In this document: in pieces, positions 44,433 through 50,794 of the stretch
How the letters are laid out: each line of letters starts with the position of its first letter
Numbering within the stretch: the first letter of the stretch is position 1
DNA from: an uncultured Saprospiraceae bacterium
GTDB lineage: Bacteria > Bacteroidota > Bacteroidia > Chitinophagales > Saprospiraceae
Reading direction: 5' to 3'
DNA length: 64,000 nt
Assembly (NCBI GenBank): GCA_937941765.1
Contig: CALDGQ010000098.1
Span: forward strand, 1-64,000
Program-made: the position numbers and the translations under genes
The notes under the pieces: generated by a model
Seen by the model: only the letters and a program-made list of their open reading frames with translations
The model's database searches: none
Told to the model about the DNA's origin: nothing

Positions 44433-45059
44433 ATGCTAAAGACCACACAATTAAAATATTCATACGATTCACAGAATTCATTTTCATTTCCAGACATTCA
44501 ATGTGGAGCAGGTGAGAAATGGCTGATGTTAGGTCAATCTGGATGTGGAAAGACGACCTTACTCCATTTACTCGGTGGTTTGTTGAGACCAAAAGCAGGT
44601 GATGTTGTCATTGGCTCAACCACAATCAATAAATTATCGAACACAGAATTGGACAAATTTAGAGGAAAACATGTCGGTATTATATTTCAACGACCACATT
44701 TTATTCGTGCCCTGACAGTTAGTGAAAATTTGCAATTAGCACAAAAGCTAGCAGGTGTTACACAATCCAAAAACAGAATAGAATCTTTATTAAATAGATT
44801 GAATATTGGCAATAAAATAAATGCTAAGCCACACAATTTGAGTCAAGGAGAACAACAACGAGTGGCGATTGCTAGAGCATTGGTCAATGAACCGGACTTG
44901 ATATTGGCAGACGAACCTACTTCTGCGTTAGATGATAAAAACACAGAGGAAGTAATTAAGTTGTTAGAAAATCAAGCACAAGAAGAAAATGCGACCTTAC
45001 TCATCGTGACGCATGATGGGAGATTGAAAAATTATTTTGAAAAACAAATCCTTTTGTAA
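44433..45059 (+). CDS. ABC transporter ATP-binding protein, LolD/MacB type
   Basis: A 208-residue ATPase with Walker A LGQSGCGKTTLLH, Q-loop IIFQRPHF, a signature written LSQGEQQRVAIARAL (LSQGE in place of LSGGQ), and Walker B LILADEPTSALDD with the switch His in IVTHDGR. It is of LolD/MacB/FtsE size. Its stop is directly followed by the ATG of the FtsX-type permease, so the pair forms one mechanotransmission-type ABC system. The histidine-rich loop in the permease and the DUF3299 genes behind it point to a metal-related role similar to ZrmB of Pseudomonas; that is an inference from gene context. Confidence 0.93.
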   Translation: MLKTTQLKYSYDSQNSFSFPDIQCGAGEKWLMLGQSGCGKTTLLHLLGGLLRPKAGDVVIGSTTINKLSNTELDKFRGKHVGIIFQRPHFIRALTVSENLQLAQKLAGVTQSKNRIESLLNRLNIGNKINAKPHNLSQGEQQRVAIARALVNEPDLILADEPTSALDDKNTEEVIKLLENQAQEENATLLIVTHDGRLKNYFEKQILL

Positions 45060-46436
45060 ATGGGCTTATTAAAATTAAGTTGGAAAAATTTAACATCAAA
45101 ACCGCTTTCGATGTTATTGAGTTTACTCTTGTTTGCATTAGGAGTTGGATTGATTAGTTTGCTTTTGTTGATTCAAAATCAAATGGCTGAAAAGTTAGAT
45201 CGGAATGCGGCAGGGATTCACATGGTCGTTGGTGCCAAAGGTGGTCCATTGCAATTGATCCTAAGTAGTATGTTTCATGTTGATTATCCAACTGGAAATA
45301 TTACGGTTAAGGAAGCAAAGCCATTTATGAATCCTAAACATCCATTGATTGAAAAGACTGTTCCTTTGTCGATGGGAGATAATTATAAAAGCTATCGAAT
45401 CATAGGAACCAACTACGATTTGGTTGGTATTTATAATGGGAAACTTGCGGATGGAAAACTTTGGCAAAATGATTTTGAAGTGACAATCGGTGCCAATGTT
45501 GCAAAAGATGCTGGGTTGAAAATGGGTGATGAATTCAATAGTTCACATGGATTTATTGTAGACGATAATTTGGTACATGATGATGTTGAAAAATTTAAAG
45601 TAGTTGGAATTTTTGCTCCAACCGGATCTGTATTAGATCAACTTATTTTGACCAACTTAGAAACTTATTGGAAATCACATGAAGGACACGATCACGGAGA
45701 TCACGACCATGGAGATCACGACCATGCACACGACCACGACCATGACCATGAGGGACATGAGGAGCATGATCATGGACACGACCACGCACATGAGCATGGA
45801 GCTGAGCACGCGGACACCCATGCACACAAGCATGATGAAGCAGCCTTGCCTTCAGCGGAAAAGAAGACCTGGTTAGATTTTCCTAACAAAGAAATCACAT
45901 CCATGTTAGTGTTTTTCAAAAACCCTAAAAATTGGCGATCGCTCAACACGCCAAATAACATCAATGACAATACGGAAATGTCAGCAGCGACCCCTGCATT
46001 TGAAATCAACAAACTCTACTCCAATATGGATGGCGGAATTACTTTGTTGAACTATCTTGCCTACATTATTACAATCGTTTCCGGACTCAGTATTTTTATA
46101 TCACTTTTTAATTCCTTACGAGATAGAAAATATGAATTGGCACAAATACGAGTTATGGGAGGTTCCAAGTCCAGCTTGTTTTCTCTGATCATTTTAGAAG
46201 GATTGATATTAGCAGTATTAGGTTTTATAATTGGGATTTTGTTGAGTCATATTGGGATGCATTTCTTTGCGGGCTATCTCAAAGAGTCGTATCAATACAC
46301 TTTTAATGGATGGGAATTTCTAAAAGAAGAAGGGTACTTGCTGATAGGAGCACTCTTAATTGGGTTCATTTCGGCGATTATCCCTGCCTATCAGGCTTCG
46401 AAAACAGACATTTCAACTACTTTAACTAATTTTTAA
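45060..46436 (+). CDS. FtsX/MacB-type ABC permease with a histidine-rich periplasmic loop
   Basis: A 458-residue protein with the FtsX/MacB layout. It has one N-terminal helix (about 13-38), a large periplasmic domain, and three C-terminal helices (about 337-358, 378-402 and 424-447) with the usual VMGGSKSSLFSLIILEG segment. Inserted in the periplasmic domain, at about residues 207-262, is a stretch with 22 histidines in HDH and HGDHDH patterns mixed with Asp and Glu. Such loops bind zinc, nickel or copper in metal transporters. MacB/LolE-type systems do not pump through a channel but pull on periplasmic partners. The two DUF3299 proteins encoded next are the likely partners. Confidence 0.9.
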   Translation: MGLLKLSWKNLTSKPLSMLLSLLLFALGVGLISLLLLIQNQMAEKLDRNAAGIHMVVGAKGGPLQLILSSMFHVDYPTGNITVKEAKPFMNPKHPLIEKTVPLSMGDNYKSYRIIGTNYDLVGIYNGKLADGKLWQNDFEVTIGANVAKDAGLKMGDEFNSSHGFIVDDNLVHDDVEKFKVVGIFAPTGSVLDQLILTNLETYWKSHEGHDHGDHDHGDHDHAHDHDHDHEGHEEHDHGHDHAHEHGAEHADTHAHKHDEAALPSAEKKTWLDFPNKEITSMLVFFKNPKNWRSLNTPNNINDNTEMSAATPAFEINKLYSNMDGGITLLNYLAYIITIVSGLSIFISLFNSLRDRKYELAQIRVMGGSKSSLFSLIILEGLILAVLGFIIGILLSHIGMHFFAGYLKESYQYTFNGWEFLKEEGYLLIGALLIGFISAIIPAYQASKTDISTTLTNF

Positions 46437-46459
46437 ATATCTGTATACATTTAGGGTTG

Positions 46460-46472
46460 TAACTTGGAGTTA
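46460..46472. promoter_or_regulatory. Small palindrome TAACT-N3-AGTTA before the DUF3299 pair
   Basis: TAACTTGGAGTTA lies 28 bp before the ATG of the first DUF3299 gene, in a 64-bp gap. It could be an operator or chance symmetry; there is no second copy in the window to support it. Confidence 0.3.
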
Positions 46473-46500
46473 TACTTACTGACAGGTATTTGAAAATTTA

Positions 46501-46953
46501 ATGAAAAAATTACAATTCATACTAATGTTCTTCTGCTTCACTTTTGCATTACAAAATGCGATAGGTCAAGAAGAAAACATTTGGAGAAAGTTGTCAGTTG
46601 TAAAGTTCGATAAGCGAATTGCAGATGCGGACCAACACATAGCTCGAGAACCGAGATATATGCCTTTGATGCGATCCTTGGATGGTACTGAAATTATCGT
46701 TAAAGGATATATAATCCCATTAACGGGAAAAGTGGCTCAATCAGAATTTATGTTTTCAGCTTATCCATATGAAATGTGTTTTTTTTGTGGTAAGGCTGGA
46801 CCAGAAACCGTGATGGAAGTATTTGCAAAAGAAGGAACTACGGTCAAATTCAGTGAAAAATCAATGACCTTGAAAGGGACATTTAAATTTAGATCTTCTG
46901 ATGTCAATGATATTATGTTTGCGTTGGAGGATGCTGTTCTTGTAGAACAATAA
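46501..46953 (+). CDS. Exported DUF3299 family protein (first of a tandem pair)
   Basis: A 150-residue protein with a signal peptide (FILMFFCFTFALQNAIGQ). The core reads LDGTEIIVKGYIIPLTG then FSAYPYEMCFFCGKAGPETVMEV. The C-F-F-C pair is the obvious candidate for metal or thiol chemistry. DUF3299 proteins are often encoded beside FtsX-type ABC transporters under zinc control, such as ZrmD in Pseudomonas. It lies 64 bp after the His-loop permease and 11 bp before its paralogue, so it is probably in the same unit. Confidence 0.8.
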   Translation: MKKLQFILMFFCFTFALQNAIGQEENIWRKLSVVKFDKRIADADQHIAREPRYMPLMRSLDGTEIIVKGYIIPLTGKVAQSEFMFSAYPYEMCFFCGKAGPETVMEVFAKEGTTVKFSEKSMTLKGTFKFRSSDVNDIMFALEDAVLVEQ

Positions 46954-46964
46954 AAATAACAATA

Positions 46965-47456
46965 ATGAAAAATTTATTTCTATTCTGTTTAGTTAGTGTG
47001 TTGATTACTGGAAATGTTTTTGGTCAGGTCAAACAAGATGGTTTGAAAGATGTTTTGAAAAATCAAAAAGCAGATAAACAAGTCGTGAACGCCTGGAAGA
47101 CCCTTTCTAAGATTACTTTCAAAAAACAGTATGATGAGATGATGGGATTCAAAGTCGACGTCCCTGTTTTTAGTGAAGAAGTAAAAGCATTAGATGGCAA
47201 GGAAATTACAATCAAAGGTTACATCATTCCAGTTGAAGGATATAAAAGTCATAAAGAATTTGTGTTTTCTGCCTATCCTTATAACATGTGTTTTTTCTGT
47301 GGTGGTGCTGGTCCAGAAACGGTGATGGAAGTTACTGCAACAGAAGGAATTAAATTTCAAGCCGATCCAATCACATTAAAGGGAATTTTGCAAACGAACT
47401 CAGGAGATATTAATCGATTGATTTATTCCATGACAAAAGCAGAGTTGGTTAAATAA
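46965..47456 (+). CDS. Exported DUF3299 family protein (second of a tandem pair)
   Basis: A 163-residue protein with a signal peptide (FLFCLVSVLITGNVFGQ). The core LDGKEITIKGYIIPVEG and FSAYPYNMCFFCGGAGPETVMEV is almost the same as in the preceding gene, and the C-terminal half also aligns (ITLKGIL, DINRLIYSM). The N-terminal 60 residues differ, which suggests an old duplication. The CFFC pair is kept. A terminator follows directly, closing the unit that starts at 44433. Confidence 0.8.
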   Translation: MKNLFLFCLVSVLITGNVFGQVKQDGLKDVLKNQKADKQVVNAWKTLSKITFKKQYDEMMGFKVDVPVFSEEVKALDGKEITIKGYIIPVEGYKSHKEFVFSAYPYNMCFFCGGAGPETVMEVTATEGIKFQADPITLKGILQTNSGDINRLIYSMTKAELVK

Positions 47457-47488
47457 AACAGGATGAAGCAAAAACTCCATCCTGTTTA
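47455..47488 (+). terminator. Terminator after the DUF3299 pair
   Basis: AAACAGGATG and CATCCTGTTT pair over 10 bp around a loop of about 13 bases, immediately after the second DUF3299 stop. Only a short T-run follows. Confidence 0.7.
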
Positions 47489-47880
47489 TCAACGTAAGTC
47501 AAAACGATTTACATTTATAAATTCTTTCCAAATTAATTCAATAGTATTCAAGGGTGAATTTGAACCTTTCTTAATTCAATAAGTTTCCAAAAAAATAAAT
47601 CCTCTTACAAATCAGGTGATGGATGGCCTTCCAAAAAATACTTATAATCATATCGAACTAGAAAGAACGACAGATTATAAGTAAAAATAGTGCTCTTGTA
47701 AGTGTTACAAAGTGCGCTCCAGTGTGAGGAGAACTAGGGTTAAATATTAGTAAGCGAGCAAATCTTAGTTTGCTGAAAACGATTTTGAGATAGTCCTACA
47801 CTAGAGAATTCAAGTGCAATTTACGAGTGATTTGTAGATATTACTATTGACCCATATCAAGAAATAAAATATAAAAAAAT
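47489..47880. other. Intergenic region with two inverted repeats between convergent genes
   Basis: No gene seen in about 390 bp. TACTTATAATC (47639-47649) and GATTATAAGTA (47673-47683) are perfect 11-bp inverted arms 23 bases apart. A compact TTGTAA-GTG-TTACAA palindrome is nearby at about 47696-47710. Nothing identifies a small RNA, but the size is generous for a gap between convergent genes. Confidence 0.55.
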
Positions 47881-48462
47881 CTACTTTTTGCTCGGGTTTT
47901 TTCTAAGTCTACTTAAAGTTTCTGGTTTGATACCGAGGTAAGAAGCAATCATATGTTGAGGAATTCGTTGCAAAATTTTTGCATACCGTACAAGAAACTT
48001 ATTATACTTTTCCTCTGCGCTATCATTTTTCATAGATGCGACTTTGTGATAGGTAACAATTGCATTTTTTTCCTTCAATGCAGCAATCATTAACCGAAGC
48101 TTTTTGTTTCTATCAAATAGCTCATCAAAATCTACTTTTTGAATAACCAAAACATCTGTCGGTTCGAGCGCTTGAATATATTTCTCAGCTGTTGTCCTCA
48201 TACTATAACTTTCTCGATCCGTGACCCAATAATTCTCAAAACCAAAAGCTAAAATATGCTTATGGTTACCTTCATCAACGGTATAAGTTCTCGTTAAGCC
48301 TTTGGTGATGAATGCAATGTTTGTGCAGATTTCATCCTTAGAAAGTAAAAATTCTTTTTTTTGATAATGTACAGGTTTAAAGTACGGTTGTACTTCATCT
48401 TCAAATTCTTGAAGTGTCATTCCTGTTTTTTCAGAAATGTAATTAAAAAGTATGCTGTGCAT
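47881..48462 (-). CDS. Crp/Fnr family transcriptional regulator
   Basis: About 193 residues from the ATG at 48462 (MHSILFNYISEKTGMT); an ATG 16 codons earlier is also possible, but the shorter form matches the family's usual N terminus. The cyclic-nucleotide-binding fold runs to about residue 120 (KEFLLSKDEICTNIAFITKGLTRTYTV). The helix-turn-helix is MIASYLGIKPETLSRLRK. The recognition helix keeps E-x-x-S-R as in FNR, which reads TTGAT-type half sites. Only one Cys is present in the sensor part, so it has no FNR-type iron-sulfur cluster. It diverges from the cytochrome gene, with an ATTGAC-N4-GTCAAT palindrome between them. Confidence 0.9.
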   Translation of the reverse strand: MHSILFNYISEKTGMTLQEFEDEVQPYFKPVHYQKKEFLLSKDEICTNIAFITKGLTRTYTVDEGNHKHILAFGFENYWVTDRESYSMRTTAEKYIQALEPTDVLVIQKVDFDELFDRNKKLRLMIAALKEKNAIVTYHKVASMKNDSAEEKYNKFLVRYAKILQRIPQHMIASYLGIKPETLSRLRKNPSKK

Positions 48463-48649
48463 AAAACTTGATATGTTCAAATCAAGATAAAGAGGAATCT
48501 TGAATTGCATTTGATAATTTGTTGTTGTCTACAAGGTAGCAACAAATTAAAAACTGTTTGCCTCAAAAACGTTTATTTAACATTTGTTCATTTTCTAACA
48601 AACAACTGTACATATGAAAATAAAATATAATGTTAAGATTTTTTAAGTG

Positions 48650-48665
48650 ATTGACTTAGGTCAAT
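48650..48665. promoter_or_regulatory. Fnr/Dnr-type operator ATTGAC-N4-GTCAAT
   Basis: The 16-bp sequence ATTGACTTAGGTCAAT is a perfect palindrome with a four-base centre, matching the Fnr/Dnr box form TTGAY-N4-RTCAA. It lies 188 bp from the regulator start and 154 bp from the cytochrome start, in their shared upstream region of about 356 bp. A TAAATACT at 48681-48688 could be a rightward -10 element placed at a suitable distance. Confidence 0.65.
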
Positions 48666-48818
48666 AGGAAATAGACTTATTAAATACTCGCAGCGGTACC
48701 TCATTTCCAATTATAATGCAACCTCCAAGCAAAAAATAACGCTATTCAATTCTGTATAATTTAGTACAAAACAGTTTTAATTCATTCACAAATCGAAGAA
48801 GTAAGCGTAAATTGTAAC

Positions 48819-50747
48819 ATGCTTGATTTAAGAATAATTTCAATTTGCTTTTGCTTATTTAGCATCCCATTTATATTTAATTATTGGGCTACTGATGCTG
48901 TTGCGCAAGAAAGCTTTCATACTTCTGATGAACTTAAATTTTGGGGAAGTATGGTCGATACCCTACCTGGTGGATACAATGGTTTATTTGCTGGATCGGG
49001 CGAGTGCAAAAATTGTCATGGATTTGACACGGCTATGATTGCAAGTGTTGATCCGCTCGGTAATGATATAAATGTTGTAGATGATTGGAAAGCGACTATG
49101 ATGGCCAATTCTGCTAAAGATCCATTTTGGCGCGCCAAAGTTAGTCACGAAGTTCTACTCTATCCAGATCATAAAATGGATATTGAAACCAAGTGCACAT
49201 CTTGTCATGCACCACTTGGACATTTTGCAGCGATGCATGCAGGCTTTGAACATTATAGTATTGATTCGTTAGTATTAGACCCATTAGCAAAAGACGGAGT
49301 TTCTTGTTTGGCTTGCCACCAACATAGTAAAACCGGTCTTGGTTTTGCACACTCTGGAAATTTAAATTTTGATACTGCCAAAGTTGCATACGGTCCATTT
49401 ATTTCGCCATTGGAATCGCCAATGGTCATGGCAACAGATTACAAACCAGTATACAGTCCTCATATTAGCTCAGCAGGATTGTGCGCAGGGTGTCATACTT
49501 TAATTACGGAAACAATAGATTACAACAGTAACCTTACAGGCAACACATTTGTTGAACAAGCGACTTATCATGAATGGCTTAACTCTCGATATGAAGTGGA
49601 AGAGATAAGTTGTCAAGGATGTCATATGCCTGCATTGACCAAAGGAGAATTTTATCTAGTAAATGATATTGATATAGATTCGCGAGATACTTTTTATTTA
49701 CACGAATTAGTTGGTGCAAATACAACGATGTTGAAATTATTGAAAGAAAATATTGCAGCACTTGACTTGACTGCATCACCAGAAAATTTTGATGAAGTCA
49801 TTGCCAAAACTGAGGACATGCTTCGCAACCGATCTATAAATTTTGAATTAAATTTTCTAGAACAAACTGCTGATTCTCTATTTTTTGAAGTCATAATTTT
49901 AAACAAAGCTGGACATAAATTTCCTTCAGGATATCCTGCACGTCGGGCTTTTGTAGAATTTGTTTTACAAAATCAAAATGGAGACACCTTGTTCGTTTCA
50001 GGAAATGTAGATGACAACTATGAATTGATGGCGCAGAACAATACTTATGAGCCTCATTATCAAATTATCAACAGTGAAGACCAGGCTCAAATTTATGAAC
50101 TTGTCTTTGGTGATGTCAACGATAATGTAACTACCGTGTTAGTACGTGGAGATCATGCGATAAAAGACAATCGATTACCTCCTCAAGGATTTACAACTGA
50201 GCATATGGTTTATGATACTACGTTGATTGCAGGTAATGCACTTTCTGATCCAGACTTCAACAAGGAAAATGGGATACAAGGAACTGGTGCTGATCGAATT
50301 TATTATCACATCGCACACCCACAATTTGATGGGATGTTGACCGCAACTGCAAAAATGTTTTATCAATCCACACCACCAAAATGGATGAAAGAGATGTTTG
50401 ATGAAACTACTCCAGAAATTGAAACGTTTAGAACGATGTTTGCTAAAGCCGATCGCACGCCATTTTTGATGAAAGAAGCAAGTGTTGATATCGATTTAAT
50501 GGTAGCCAATGAAGCGTTAGAAATTGTTAATGACATCCATATTTATTCGAATCAAATTGGATATTTACAAATAGAATTGGCCCAAAAAGCAAGATTAACA
50601 CTGTTTGACGCTAATGGTAGGCTATTATTCGACCAAAACCTGTCATCTGGTAGTCATTCTATATCAACTGGAATCTCAAATTCGATAATTTTAGCTTATC
50701 TTAAATCGAATAAAAACACCTTCACCGAAAAAGTCTGGATAAAATAA
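48819..50747 (+). CDS. Exported five-heme c-type cytochrome with a T9SS-like C-terminal domain
   Basis: A 642-residue protein with a signal peptide (ICFCLFSIPFIFNYWATDAVAQ). Five CxxCH heme sites are at C63, C126, C163, C222 and C265 (CKNCH, CTSCH, CLACH, CAGCH, CQGCH). Extra His residues could be the sixth ligands. Residues about 300-560 form a beta-rich domain. The last 70 residues (IHIYSNQIGYLQIELA to FTEKVWIK) look like a T9SS type A sorting domain whose VYPNP box is degenerate. If so, the protein is carried to the cell surface. It is likely a redox protein, perhaps an electron carrier or cytochrome of the c554/tetraheme type; the reaction is unknown. The Crp/Fnr gene diverges from it. 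Confidence 0.85.
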   Translation: MLDLRIISICFCLFSIPFIFNYWATDAVAQESFHTSDELKFWGSMVDTLPGGYNGLFAGSGECKNCHGFDTAMIASVDPLGNDINVVDDWKATMMANSAKDPFWRAKVSHEVLLYPDHKMDIETKCTSCHAPLGHFAAMHAGFEHYSIDSLVLDPLAKDGVSCLACHQHSKTGLGFAHSGNLNFDTAKVAYGPFISPLESPMVMATDYKPVYSPHISSAGLCAGCHTLITETIDYNSNLTGNTFVEQATYHEWLNSRYEVEEISCQGCHMPALTKGEFYLVNDIDIDSRDTFYLHELVGANTTMLKLLKENIAALDLTASPENFDEVIAKTEDMLRNRSINFELNFLEQTADSLFFEVIILNKAGHKFPSGYPARRAFVEFVLQNQNGDTLFVSGNVDDNYELMAQNNTYEPHYQIINSEDQAQIYELVFGDVNDNVTTVLVRGDHAIKDNRLPPQGFTTEHMVYDTTLIAGNALSDPDFNKENGIQGTGADRIYYHIAHPQFDGMLTATAKMFYQSTPPKWMKEMFDETTPEIETFRTMFAKADRTPFLMKEASVDIDLMVANEALEIVNDIHIYSNQIGYLQIELAQKARLTLFDANGRLLFDQNLSSGSHSISTGISNSIILAYLKSNKNTFTEKVWIK

Positions 50748-50794
50748 TATCAAATACTCCAGCACTAACTATTATTTCAATCAAATCATTTAAA

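Noticed and set aside
45643-45876. His/Met-rich open frames on both strands across the permease loop
   Set aside because: They are by-products of the CAYGAC-type codon repeat that encodes the histidine loop; no start context or independent support.
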